A DNA stretch of 64,000 bases, from positions 806,001 to 870,000 of the forward strand of contig NZ_CP102251.1 in assembly GCF_025145285.1 (NCBI RefSeq), written 5' to 3'. This stretch comes from Alistipes onderdonkii. Its GTDB lineage: Bacteria; Bacteroidota; Bacteroidia; Bacteroidales; Rikenellaceae. Position numbers and translations under genes: made by a program. The notes beneath the pieces are model-generated. The model was not told the DNA's origin, ran no database searches, and saw only the letters and a program-made list of their open reading frames with translations. Below, piece by piece: positions 1-12,816 of this stretch. Positions within the stretch are counted from its first letter, which is position 1, and each line of letters starts with the position of its first letter.

Positions 1-156
1 TATCCCTACACCAACTCGGTGCTGGGCATCGTGAACGAAAAACTGGCGGCAGCAGGCATTCCCGAAAGCCAGCTCACCAATCCGGTCACCGATTTTTCGG
101 GTAATTACACCGCCCGGGCCCACACATTTTCGATCGGCGTAGGGTTCAGTTTCTAA
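1..156 (+). CDS. C-terminal end of an outer-membrane beta-barrel protein (partial)
   Basis: The open frame that enters the window runs for 51 codons and ends ...HTFSIGVGFSF-stop. A terminal Phe preceded by alternating hydrophobic and small residues is the typical last beta-strand of an outer-membrane barrel, the signal read by the BAM machinery. The length seen is too short to name the family. The ending would suit OmpP1/FadL-type or other porin-like proteins, but that is a guess. A GC hairpin with a T-rich tail follows at 180-215. Confidence 0.6.
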   Translation, partial: YPYTNSVLGIVNEKLAAAGIPESQLTNPVTDFSGNYTARAHTFSIGVGFSF

Positions 157-172
157 AACCGGGAAAAATTAT

Positions 173-180
173 TATATTTG
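173..180 (+). promoter_or_regulatory. TAnnTTTG -7 box upstream of tRNA-Arg
   Basis: TATATTTG matches the Bacteroidetes sigma-70 -7 element and lies 40 nt before the tRNA. No clear TTTG -33 element is present at the usual distance. A hairpin begins on its last base, so a transcript from here would carry that hairpin before the tRNA. Confidence 0.5.
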
Positions 181-215
181 CGGTGCGCTTTGCAGAAAAG
201 TGCGCCGCAATTTTT
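180..215 (+). terminator. Probable terminator of the upstream barrel gene
   Basis: Two GC-rich arms (about 180-188 and 200-208, with G-T wobbles) form a 9-bp stem, followed by AATTTTT. It lies 24 nt after the stop of the barrel gene. Confidence 0.5.
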
Positions 216-219
216 ATCC

Positions 220-291
220 GGCCTCATAGTTCAAGGGATAGAACGAGGGTTTCCTAAACCCTAAATTCGCGTTCGAGTCGCGGTGAGGCTA
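220..291 (+). tRNA. tRNA-Arg (anticodon CCT)
   Basis: A cloverleaf can be folded: acceptor arm 220-226 with 284-290 (last pair G-T), D stem GTTC/GAAC, anticodon stem AGGGT/ACCCT around loop TTCCTAA (anticodon CCT, reading AGG), and a T arm with the standard loop TTCGAGT. CCA is not encoded. Confidence 0.93.
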
Positions 292-297
292 CGAAAA

Positions 298-325
298 GGG
301 AAAGGTTCCGACCTTTTCCTTTTTT
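298..325 (+). terminator. Rho-independent terminator after tRNA-Arg
   Basis: GGGAAAGGT pairs with ACCTTTTCC around a short TCCG loop and is followed by six Ts, starting 7 nt after the tRNA end. Confidence 0.75.
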
Positions 326-390
326 CGTTCCGCCCGGACGGGAGCAGCTTAAATCTCCGGCCGGGAAAGGGAACATCCGACAATTTACAT

Positions 391-398
391 TATCTTTG
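391..398 (+). promoter_or_regulatory. -7 box of sdaA promoter
   Basis: TATCTTTG fits TAnnTTTG and ends 21 nt before the sdaA start codon. That distance is compatible with a short leader. No good TTTG -33 box is seen. Confidence 0.55.
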
Positions 399-419
399 CC
401 TCACATATAAAGCCAGTTT

Positions 420-1625
420 ATGGAGTCACTCAAAGAATTATATAAGATCGGCAACGGCCCGTCGAGCAGCCACACGATGGGGCCCAAAAAGGCTGCCGAA
501 CGTTTTGCCGAACGTAGTCGCGACGTCGATTCATACCGTGTGACACTCTACGGATCGCTCGCCGCCACGGGCAAGGGACACCTCACCGACGTGGCGATCC
601 TTTCGGTGCTGGAGCCCATCGCCCCGACCCAGATCGTCTGGGAACCGAAGGTCGTGCTGCCCTTCCATCCCAACGGCATGTTGTTCGAGGGGCTGAAAGC
701 CGGCAAGGTCGTCGACAGTTGGACGATATACAGCATCGGCGGGGGTGCCCTGGCGAACGAGAGTTCGCGCCTGGAGATACCCGCCAGCATCTATCCGCTG
801 ACGACCATCTCGGAGATCAAGGACTGGTGCTACCACGAAGGCAAAACCTATTGGGAGTATGTCAACGACTGCGAAGGCCCCGAAATATGGGATTACCTCG
901 ACCGGATATGGACGGTGATGTGCGAAACGATCCAGCGCGGCCTGAACAACGACGGCGTACTGCCGGGAGGGCTCAAGGTCGCCCGCAAGGCGAGCACCTA
1001 CTGGGTCAAGTCGAAGAGCTACACCGACTCGCTGAAATCCCGCGCCCAGATCTACGCCTACGCCCTGGCGACCTCCGAAGAGAATGCCTCCGGCGGCATC
1101 GTCGTAACCGCCCCGACATGCGGGTCTTGCGGCGTGGTTCCGGCAGTGCTCTACCACCTGGCCAATTCGCGCAACTTCCTGCGCATCCGCATCCTGCGCG
1201 CCCTGGCTACGGCGGGACTATTCGGCAACGTGGCCAAAACCAACGCTTCGATCTCCGGCGCCGAGGTCGGCTGCCAGGGCGAGGTCGGTGTAGCATGTGC
1301 CATGGCCGCCGCCGCGGCATGCCAGCTTTTCGGCGGCACCCCTTCGCAGATCGAATATGCCGCGGAGATGGGGCTCGAACACCACCTGGGGCTCACCTGC
1401 GACCCCGTATGCGGATTGGTGCAGGTGCCCTGCATCGAACGCAATGCGATTGCGGCAGCCCGGGCTTTCGATGCCAACGCCTACGCCACGCTCTCCGACG
1501 GCTCGCACATGGTGAGCTTCGACCGGGTCGTGGAGGTGATGAACGAAACCGGGCATAACCTCCCGAGCCTCTACCGGGAAACCTCCGAAGGAGGCCTCGC
1601 CAAGCGTTATAACGGCAAGAAATAA
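420..1625 (+). CDS. sdaA: L-serine ammonia-lyase (L-serine dehydratase), iron-sulfur type
   Basis: A 401-aa single-chain enzyme that would deaminate L-serine to pyruvate and ammonia in the cytoplasm. The N-terminus carries the family motif GPSSSHTMGP (about residues 14-23), the start of the SDH-beta domain. The SDH-alpha half holds the cysteines expected to hold the 4Fe-4S cluster: TAPTCGSCG and LTCDPVCGLVQVPC. Its length fits the one-chain form found in Bacteroidetes and Proteobacteria rather than the two-subunit Firmicutes form. The ATG at 420 is chosen because the -7 box lies just upstream and the conserved region starts within 15 residues. It appears monocistronic. Confidence 0.93.
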   Translation: MESLKELYKIGNGPSSSHTMGPKKAAERFAERSRDVDSYRVTLYGSLAATGKGHLTDVAILSVLEPIAPTQIVWEPKVVLPFHPNGMLFEGLKAGKVVDSWTIYSIGGGALANESSRLEIPASIYPLTTISEIKDWCYHEGKTYWEYVNDCEGPEIWDYLDRIWTVMCETIQRGLNNDGVLPGGLKVARKASTYWVKSKSYTDSLKSRAQIYAYALATSEENASGGIVVTAPTCGSCGVVPAVLYHLANSRNFLRIRILRALATAGLFGNVAKTNASISGAEVGCQGEVGVACAMAAAAACQLFGGTPSQIEYAAEMGLEHHLGLTCDPVCGLVQVPCIERNAIAAARAFDANAYATLSDGSHMVSFDRVVEVMNETGHNLPSLYRETSEGGLAKRYNGKK

Positions 1626-1641
1626 TCCGGACAGGATTCTT

Positions 1642-1664
1642 ACGGCGGGGAACCGTGTTTTTTT
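1642..1664 (+). terminator. Weak terminator after sdaA
   Basis: A short stem ACGG/CCGT around a purine-rich loop is followed by seven Ts, beginning 17 nt after the sdaA stop. The stem is only 4-5 bp, so the call rests mainly on the T run and position. Confidence 0.45.
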
Positions 1665-1689
1665 GTGCTCCGGGATTTTTCGCAATTCG

Positions 1690-2160
1690 GAACAGGGAAT
1701 CTTCCAAAACTCAGACCGATAAGCATCCGGATAGCGAATGACCTCCGACTGCTCGTGTTCATGCCCTTTGAACGGCTGCACGGCTGTCTTTTGCACAATC
1801 GCCCTGCGCTCCGTCCAGTCGCCGCGTGCGCCGGAATCCGCATATTCATAGCTTTAGCTCCGCTCCGTAGCACCATCGTAATTGTGGGTTTCCTCCCGGC
1901 GTGCCACAAGCCGCCCCCCGGAATCGTAGACAAGGCGGCTTCTACTCCGGGTTCCCGTAGAACCGCATCGGTTCGAGCCAACCGTCCGGCGGCATCGTCT
2001 AAAAATTCGGTCGACCGCCCCACCTGCCGCATCACCCTCGTATTCGAGTTCCTGCGCGGCGATCCGGGCTACGGCACCATAAGTCAGCGATGCCGGCCTC
2101 CCTGCCTGTGCATCCCCTCCATACAGAAACACCCGCCCGATAAAAGCACGGCCGGGAGTG
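1690..2160 (-). pseudogene. Decayed remnant of a YD/RHS-like repeat protein
   Basis: No intact gene fits this stretch, but three minus-strand frames in succession encode pieces that look like one repeat family: ELEYEGDAAGG near 2040, FLDDAAGRLARTD near 2000, LVYDSGGRLVARRE near 1920, and SYEYADSGARGDWTERR near 1840. These resemble the Y-x-YD-x-x-GNW-TER type repeats seen in many Bacteroidales secreted proteins and in RHS/YD repeats. Moving from one piece to the next needs frameshifts, and stops interrupt each frame. No start or signal peptide remains. It lies between two convergent genes, sdaA and rpoC, a place where debris can persist. The family assignment comes from motif appearance only. 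Confidence 0.5.
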
Positions 2161-2236
2161 CCGCCGGGAGAGCGAACTATTTCGATTCCAGCTAACCATC
2201 GGGACAGTCCGGTTGAAGATAATCAGGAATCCGGAC

Positions 2237-2271
2237 AAAAAAGAAGCCGTTCCCTGGGGAACGGCTTCTTT
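2237..2271 (-). terminator. Terminator of the rpoBC operon
   Basis: On the minus strand AAGAAGCCGTTCC pairs with GGAACGGCTTCTT around a 4-5 nt loop and is followed by six Ts. It starts about 25 nt after the rpoC stop. Confidence 0.9.
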
Positions 2272-2295
2272 CGAATCGTATATGCAGCCTCGGAT

Positions 2296-6555
<4,260 letters not shown>

Positions 6556-6589
6556 ATTTGTTCTTCGTTTTTCTTATCCTAAATACACC

Positions 6590-9500
6590 TTACTCGAGTT
6601 TGACCGACAGGGCCAGGCCGCGCAACTCGTGCAGCAGCACGTTCATGGCCTCGGGAATACCCGGTCTGGGCAGGTTCTCGCCCTTGACGATCGCCTCGTA
6701 AGCCTTGGCACGTCCCATCACGTCGTCGGACTTGATGGTCAGAATCTCCTGCAGGATGTTCGCGGCGCCGAAGCCTTCGAGCGCCCAAACCTCCATCTCA
6801 CCGAAACGCTGTCCACCGAACTGGGCCTTACCGCCGAGCGGCTGCTGCGTGATGAGCGAGTACGGGCCGATCGAACGGGCGTGCATCTTGTCGTCGATCA
6901 TATGGCCCAGTTTGAGCATGTAGATCACGCCCACCGTAGCCGGCTGGTCGAACTTCTCGCCGGTGCCGCCGTCGTAGAGGTACGTACGGCCGCTGTGCGG
7001 GATGCCCGCCTTGGCGGTGTACTCGTTGATCTGATCGAGCGAGGCACCGTCGAAGATCGGCGTTGCGAACTTCAGGCCCAACTCGCGGCCGGCCCATCCG
7101 AGCACGGTCTCGTAGATCTGTCCCAGGTTCATTCGCGAAGGCACACCCAGCGGGTTCAGGCAGATGTCGACGATCGTACCGTCCTCGAGGAACGGCATAT
7201 CCTCGTCGCGCACGATACGGGCGACGATACCCTTGTTACCGTGGCGGCCGGCCATCTTGTCACCCACCTTCAGCTTACGCTTCTTGGCGATGTAAACCTT
7301 GGCCATCTGGATAACGCCGGTCTGCGGAAGTTCGTCACCGTTGGTGATGTTGTACTTCTCGCGCTTGATGACGGCATCGGCCTTCTTCCACTCGATGGTA
7401 TAATTATTAATGGTAGCTTCGATCAACGCATCGGTATGGGCATCGCCCGTCCACTTGCACGAGCCGAGGTTCAGGTAACCCATCACCACGCCCGTCTTCT
7501 CGTCGGTCGACTTGCGGGCGATCTCCTCAAGCAGTTTCTGCGAGAACTTCGTGCCTGCGGGATAGAGTTCCACGCCGAAGTAGTCGGTGATGCCCGTCGT
7601 GGCCTTGCCCTGGAGCAGCGTCCACAGCTTGGCGACCAGACGCTTCGTCAGCTCCGAAATCTCGGCTGCGAACTTCTCGTCGAGCTTCTCGAGCTGCGCC
7701 TTCTCAGCGCTCTTGCCCTTCTTACCCTCCTTGTTCGCACGGCTGTAAAGCCTCGTGTCGATGACCACGCCGTGCAGCGACGGCTGCGCCTTGAGCGAAG
7801 CGTCCTTCACGTCGCCTGCCTTGTCGCCGAAGATGGCGCGCAGCAGTTTCTCCTCGGGCGAGGGGTCGCTCTCGCCCTTGGGGGTGATTTTACCGATCAG
7901 GATGTCGCCCGGATGTACGTTGGCACCGATGCGGATGATACCGTTCGCATCGAGGTCTTTGGTGGCGTCCTCGCTTACGTTCGGAATATCCGAGGTCAGC
8001 TCCTCGACACCGCGCTTGGTGTCGCGCACCTCCATGATATACTCGTCGACGTGCACCGACGTGAAGATATCCTCACGCTGGATACGCTCCGAGATCACGA
8101 TGGCATCCTCGAAGTTGTAACCCTTCCAGGGCATGAACGCCACTTTCAGGTTGCGGCCCAGGGCCAGCTCGCCGTGTTGCGTCGAGTAACCCTCGGTCAG
8201 GATCTGCCCCTTCACGACCTTGTCGCCCGTCAGTACGGCGGGCTTGAGCGTGATGGAGGTATTCTGGTTCGTACGGCGGTAACGCGGAAGTTCGTAGGTC
8301 GTGACTTCCGGTTCGAACGAGGCCAATACCTCGTCTTCCGTACGCTCGTATTTGATCTGTATCTTGGTAGCGTCGGCGAAAACGACCTCGCCGTCGCCCT
8401 CGGCCACAATCTGGATGCGGCTGTCGGAGATCATATCCTTCTCGATACCCGTGCCGACGATCGGGGCTTCCGATGTCACCAGGGGCACGGCCTGGCGCAT
8501 CATGTTCGAGCCCATCAACGCACGGTTGGCGTCGTCGTGCTCGAGGAACGGGATGAGGCTGGCCGCAATCGAAGCGATCTGGTTCGGAGCCACGTCCATC
8601 AGGTTCACCTCGTCCGCCGTAACCACGGGGAAATCGGCTCCCTGACGCGCCTTGATACGCTCGGGTTGCAGGAAATTGCCCTCGTCGTCGATCGGCATGT
8701 TCGACTGCGCCACAATCTTGCCCTCTTCCTCCTCGGCCGAGTAGTAGTGGATGTGCGAGTTGTCCAGGTCGATCCGGCCGTTCTCCACCGTGCGGTAAGG
8801 CGTCTCGATGAATCCCATCGGTGAAATCTTCGCATAAACGCACAGCGACGAGATCAGACCGATGTTGGGGCCTTCCGGCGATTCGATCGGGCAGAGGCGG
8901 CCGTAGTGCGTGTAGTGTACGTCTCGCACCTCGAAGCCGGCACGGTCGCGCGAAAGGCCGCCGGGGCCGAGGGCCGACAGACGGCGTTTGTGCGTAATTT
9001 CGGCCAGCGGGTTGATCTGATCCATGAACTGCGAGAGCTGCGACGTCCCGAAGAACGAGTTGATCACCGACGACAGCGTCTTGGCATTGATCAGGTCGAC
9101 CGGAGTGAACACCTCGTTGTCACGTACGTTCATGCGCTCGCGGATCGTACGCGCCATGCGCACGAAGCCCACCGAGAACTGGTTCGACAACTGTTCGCCC
9201 ACGGTGCGGACACGGCGGTTCGACAGGTGGTCGATATCGTCGACATCGGCCTTCGAGTTGATCAGCTGGATCAGGTATTTGATGATGGCGATGATGTCCT
9301 CGCGCGTCAGCGTGCGGATAGCGGGGTCGATATCCAGATCCAGCTTCTTGTTGATGCGGTAACGGCCTACGTCGCCCAGGTCGTAACGCTTGTCCGAGAA
9401 AAACAGCTTCTCGATGACGTCGCGTGCCGTAGCCTCATCGGGCGGCTCCGAAGCGCGCAGCTGCCTGTAAATATATACGACAGCCTCCTTCTCGGAGTTG

Positions 9501-10450
9501 CAGGGGTCTTTCTGCAGGGTATTGTATATGATCGAGAAATCGATGCCCGAGAGGTTTTCCTTATGCAGGAGGATCGTCTTGGCGCCGCTTTCGAGGATCT
9601 GCTCCACGTGCTCCTCCTGGAGGACGGTCTCGCGGTCTACGATCACGTTGTTACGCTCGATGGAAACCACCTCGCCCGTATCCTCATCCACGAAGTCCTC
9701 GACCCAGGTCGAAAGGACGCGTGCGGCGAGTTTGCGGCCGACGGCCTTCTTGAGATTGGCCTTCGTGACCTTCACTTCGTCCGCCAGGTCGAAAATCTCG
9801 AGGATCTGCTGGTCGGCCTCATAACCGATGGCACGCAGCAGCGTAGTGACGGGCAACTTCTTTTTACGGTCGATGTAGGCATACATCACGTTGTTGATGT
9901 CCGTAGCGAACTCTATCCACGAACCCTTGAAGGGGATGATACGCGCCGAATAGAGTTTCGTGCCGTTGGTGTGCATGCTCTGGCCGAAGAACACACCCGG
10001 CGAACGATGCAACTGGGATACGATGACACGCTCCGCACCATTGATGACGAACGTACCGCGTTCTGTCATATAGGGAATCGTACCGAAGTACACGTCCTGA
10101 ACGACGACACCGAAATCCTCGTGCTCGTCGTCCGTGCAGTAAAGCTTGAGCTTCGCCTTCAGAGGGACGCTGTACGTAAGGCCGCGCTCGAGGCACTCCT
10201 CGATCGAATAACGCGGCGGGTCGATATAGTAGTCGATGAACTCCAGAACGAAATTGTTCCGGGTATCCGTAATGGGGAAATTCTCCTGAAACACCTTGTA
10301 CAGCCCCTCGCTCTTGCGGTTTTCGGCCGTGGTGTCCATTTGGAAAAAGTCCCGGAATGATTTAAGCTGTACCTCCAGCAGATCCGGATAGGGCACCCGG
10401 TTCTTGACTGTCGAAAAGCTAATTCTTTGTTGTGTTTTTGCTGTGGACAT
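6590..10450 (-). CDS. rpoB: DNA-directed RNA polymerase subunit beta
   Basis: The 1286-aa beta subunit of RNA polymerase. Diagnostic parts include the rifampicin-pocket region (FFGTSQLSQFMDQINPL and HKRRLSALGPGGL), GPNIGLISSL, and the C-terminal GGKAQFGGQRFGEMEVWALE that contacts beta'. The ATG at 10450 (MSTAKTQQRISF) is chosen over an in-frame TTG at 10462, because homologues begin close to the conserved FSTVKNRVPYPDLL segment. A hairpin in the 242-nt gap from rplL probably adjusts transcription into rpoBC. Confidence 0.97.
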   Translation of the reverse strand: MSTAKTQQRISFSTVKNRVPYPDLLEVQLKSFRDFFQMDTTAENRKSEGLYKVFQENFPITDTRNNFVLEFIDYYIDPPRYSIEECLERGLTYSVPLKAKLKLYCTDDEHEDFGVVVQDVYFGTIPYMTERGTFVINGAERVIVSQLHRSPGVFFGQSMHTNGTKLYSARIIPFKGSWIEFATDINNVMYAYIDRKKKLPVTTLLRAIGYEADQQILEIFDLADEVKVTKANLKKAVGRKLAARVLSTWVEDFVDEDTGEVVSIERNNVIVDRETVLQEEHVEQILESGAKTILLHKENLSGIDFSIIYNTLQKDPCNSEKEAVVYIYRQLRASEPPDEATARDVIEKLFFSDKRYDLGDVGRYRINKKLDLDIDPAIRTLTREDIIAIIKYLIQLINSKADVDDIDHLSNRRVRTVGEQLSNQFSVGFVRMARTIRERMNVRDNEVFTPVDLINAKTLSSVINSFFGTSQLSQFMDQINPLAEITHKRRLSALGPGGLSRDRAGFEVRDVHYTHYGRLCPIESPEGPNIGLISSLCVYAKISPMGFIETPYRTVENGRIDLDNSHIHYYSAEEEEGKIVAQSNMPIDDEGNFLQPERIKARQGADFPVVTADEVNLMDVAPNQIASIAASLIPFLEHDDANRALMGSNMMRQAVPLVTSEAPIVGTGIEKDMISDSRIQIVAEGDGEVVFADATKIQIKYERTEDEVLASFEPEVTTYELPRYRRTNQNTSITLKPAVLTGDKVVKGQILTEGYSTQHGELALGRNLKVAFMPWKGYNFEDAIVISERIQREDIFTSVHVDEYIMEVRDTKRGVEELTSDIPNVSEDATKDLDANGIIRIGANVHPGDILIGKITPKGESDPSPEEKLLRAIFGDKAGDVKDASLKAQPSLHGVVIDTRLYSRANKEGKKGKSAEKAQLEKLDEKFAAEISELTKRLVAKLWTLLQGKATTGITDYFGVELYPAGTKFSQKLLEEIARKSTDEKTGVVMGYLNLGSCKWTGDAHTDALIEATINNYTIEWKKADAVIKREKYNITNGDELPQTGVIQMAKVYIAKKRKLKVGDKMAGRHGNKGIVARIVRDEDMPFLEDGTIVDICLNPLGVPSRMNLGQIYETVLGWAGRELGLKFATPIFDGASLDQINEYTAKAGIPHSGRTYLYDGGTGEKFDQPATVGVIYMLKLGHMIDDKMHARSIGPYSLITQQPLGGKAQFGGQRFGEMEVWALEGFGAANILQEILTIKSDDVMGRAKAYEAIVKGENLPRPGIPEAMNVLLHELRGLALSVKLE

Positions 10451-10620
10451 CGTAAAATCCAAATTATGTTGAAGTGTAATTCTGGTGGGTTACGCTCCCC
10501 GAATTGCTGGGCATCTGATTATCCCGCCAATGCCCCCGTTTGCAGGCGCAATTCGCCCCGGGAGCATCCATTTCCAAAGAGTGGACACAGCTCCTGTTCG
10601 GCACTTCCAGTCTTTAGACC

Positions 10621-10662
10621 AAGAAAAGGCATAGAGCTTACACGCCGGTAAGCCCTATACCT
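10621..10662 (-). terminator. rplL-rpoB attenuator-like hairpin
   Basis: On the minus strand about 15 bp pair (10662-10648 with 10641-10627) around a 5-nt loop and lead into TTTTCTT. The hairpin lies 31 nt after the rplL stop and about 170 nt before rpoB. In E. coli a partial terminator at the same place sets the ratio of ribosomal protein to polymerase transcripts; the same role here is inferred from position and shape. The rest of the 242-nt gap shows no gene. Confidence 0.7.
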
Positions 10663-10692
10663 GATTCGTCTGAGCAGACTTAAGCAGCAATG

Positions 10693-11070
10693 CTACTTAA
10701 GCTCAACTTCAGCACCAGCCTCCTCGAGCTGAGCCTTGATCGACTCGGCCTCTTCCTTGGAGACACCCTCCTTGACGGCCTTGGGAGCACCGTCGACGAG
10801 AGCCTTCGCATCACCCAGCGAAAGGCCGGCGATATCCTTAACGACCTTGATAACCTGGAGCTTGGCCTGGCCGGCAGTCTTCAGGATCACGTCGAAAGTC
10901 GACTTCTCGGCAACAGCAGCCTCGCCTGCGCCGGCAGCGGGAGCTGCAACGGCAACAGCGGCAGCAGCCGGTTCAATGCCATATTCCTCTTTGAGGATGG
11001 TAGCCAATTCGTTTACCTCGGTAACCTTGAGGTTTACCAGTTCTTCAGCAAGTTTCTTTACGTCTGCCAT
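10693..11070 (-). CDS. rplL: 50S ribosomal protein L7/L12
   Basis: A 125-aa acidic stalk protein that recruits translation factors. The N-terminal dimerisation part (MADVKKLAEELVNLKV) is joined by an Ala-rich hinge (residues about 35-55) to the C-terminal domain KSTFDVILKTAGQAKLQVIK...GLSLGDAKALVDGAPK. Its place after rplJ is the universal one. The 43-nt gap from rplJ holds nothing recognisable. Confidence 0.97.
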   Translation of the reverse strand: MADVKKLAEELVNLKVTEVNELATILKEEYGIEPAAAAVAVAAPAAGAGEAAVAEKSTFDVILKTAGQAKLQVIKVVKDIAGLSLGDAKALVDGAPKAVKEGVSKEEAESIKAQLEEAGAEVELK

Positions 11071-11113
11071 AGTTGTAAGCTTATTAAATTTCGTTTTTAA
11101 TTCTTGGTTGTGA

Positions 11114-11638
11114 TTAGTTGTTTCTCGATTCGAGCGTCTTCACGATGCCCGCAATCTTTTGGCCTGCATTAGCCTGCAATGCAGAAATAACATTCTTCGC
11201 CGGGGACTGGAGCAGGGCAATGATATCGCCGATAAGCTCTTCCTTCGACTTGATGTTGCACAGAGCGTCCAACTGATTGTCGCCCACGTAAACGCACCCT
11301 TCGGCGAAAGCCGCCTTCAGGACGGGCTTCTCGGACTTCTTGCGGAATTCCTTGATCAGAACCGCAGGAGCCTTCGCTACGTTCGCAAACATAATCGAGG
11401 TGGAACCCTCCAATACTTTTACCAGTTCAGCGTCAGCCTTCTCAACCTTCTCGAGCGCCTTGGCCAGCAGCGTGTTCTTCACTACGACCAGTTTGATGTC
11501 GCTCTCGTAGCACTTGCGGCGCAGGGCAGCGGTCTGCTCGGCGTTCAGTGCCTCGATGTCGGCGATGTAGAAGTGAGGATAAGCCTGGAGCTGCTCGGCG
11601 ATGGCGTTAATAACGACCAGTTTTTCTTCCTTTGTCAT
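11114..11638 (-). CDS. rplJ: 50S ribosomal protein L10
   Basis: A 174-aa protein that anchors L7/L12 dimers to 23S rRNA and in many bacteria represses its own operon. The N-terminus MTKEEKLVVINAIAEQL, the central KLVVVKNTLLAKAL (rRNA binding) and the C-terminal helix carrying the L12 sites are as usual for the family. It follows rplA after only 16 nt, so there is little room for a separate L10 leader of the E. coli sort. Confidence 0.96.
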   Translation of the reverse strand: MTKEEKLVVINAIAEQLQAYPHFYIADIEALNAEQTAALRRKCYESDIKLVVVKNTLLAKALEKVEKADAELVKVLEGSTSIMFANVAKAPAVLIKEFRKKSEKPVLKAAFAEGCVYVGDNQLDALCNIKSKEELIGDIIALLQSPAKNVISALQANAGQKIAGIVKTLESRNN

Positions 11639-11654
11639 CTCTTCTCTCCTCCTT

Positions 11655-12353
11655 CTATTTGGTTTCTACTGATTTGGAATCAATCTGCAAGCCGGGACTC
11701 ATCGTGGTCGAGAGATAAATACTCTTCACATAAGAACCTTTAGCAGCAGCCGGTTTCAGTTTGAGAATCATGCCCAGCACCTCTTTCGCGTTCTCCACGA
11801 TCTGGTCTTCCGAGAATGAAACCTTACCTACCGAAGTGTGGATGATACCGAATTTGTCGACCTTGAAGTCGATCTTACCCGATTTCACCTCCTGAACGGC
11901 CTTGCCGACTTCCATCGTAACCGTACCGGTCTTGGGGTTCGGCATCAGGCCGCGGGGCCCCAGAATACGGCCCAGCGCACCGACCTTACCCATTACGTTC
12001 GGCGTACAGATGATGACGTCGACGTCAGTCCAGCCGGACTTGATCTTGTCGACATACTCGTCCAGGCCTACGTAATCGGCACCGGCAGCCTGTGCTTCGG
12101 CCTCCTTTTCGGGAGTACAGAGCACGAGCACCCGCACCTGCTTACCCGTACCGTGAGGCAGCGTCACGACGCCGCGCACCATCTGGTTGGCCTTGCGGGG
12201 GTCAACGCCCAGGCGGACGTCGATATCAACGGACGCGTCGAATTTCGTGAACGTAATTTCCTTCAGAAGAGCGGCGGCCTCCGAGAGCTTGTAAGCCTTA
12301 GCGGCTTCCACCTTAGCGTAGGCGATCTTTTGATTTTTTGTCAACTTACTCAT
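11655..12353 (-). CDS. rplA: 50S ribosomal protein L1
   Basis: A 232-aa protein of the mobile L1 stalk, which helps release deacylated tRNA. Family landmarks are LGVDPRKANQMVRG, VLPHGTGK-like VTLPHGTGKQVRV, the RGLMPNPKTGTV motif in GPRGLMPNPKTGTVT, and the C-terminal YLSTTMSPGLQID. It follows rplK by 6 nt, as expected for the L11 operon. Confidence 0.97.
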   Translation of the reverse strand: MSKLTKNQKIAYAKVEAAKAYKLSEAAALLKEITFTKFDASVDIDVRLGVDPRKANQMVRGVVTLPHGTGKQVRVLVLCTPEKEAEAQAAGADYVGLDEYVDKIKSGWTDVDVIICTPNVMGKVGALGRILGPRGLMPNPKTGTVTMEVGKAVQEVKSGKIDFKVDKFGIIHTSVGKVSFSEDQIVENAKEVLGMILKLKPAAAKGSYVKSIYLSTTMSPGLQIDSKSVETK

Positions 12354-12359
12354 CTTCGA

Positions 12360-12800
12360 TTACATATTAGGAAATTCACCGACGACGTTGATACCCATAC
12401 TACGAGCGGTACCAGCAATCATACGCATAGCAGCTTCCAGGGTAAAGCAGTTCATGTCAGGCATTTTGTCCTGAGCAATCTCGCGCACCTGATCCCACGT
12501 CACCTGACCGACCTTGTCGCGGTTAGGCTGTGCGGAACCCTTCTGCACCTTGGCTGCTTCCTTGAGCTGAATAGCTACAGGCGGCTGTTTTACAACGAAA
12601 TCAAACGACTTGTCGCTGTAAACCGTGATGATGACCGGAAGAACTTTTCCTGCCTTGTCCTGGGTACGCGCATTGAACTGCTTGCAGAAGTCCATGATGT
12701 TGACTCCCTTAGAACCCAATGCGGGACCAACCGGGGGCGAAGGATTGGCGGCACCACCTTTGATCTGCAATTTAATAAATGCAGCAACCTCTTTTGCCAT
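12360..12800 (-). CDS. rplK: 50S ribosomal protein L11
   Basis: A 146-aa protein of the GTPase-associated centre that binds the thiostrepton loop of 23S rRNA. The N-terminal domain has the conserved [15 protein letters not shown] segment (family consensus [20 protein letters not shown]). The C-terminal RNA-binding domain ends [11 protein letters not shown]. It starts 16 nt after nusG. Confidence 0.97.
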   Translation of the reverse strand: [146 protein letters not shown]

Positions 12801-12816
12801 AGTTTTCCTTGGTTAA

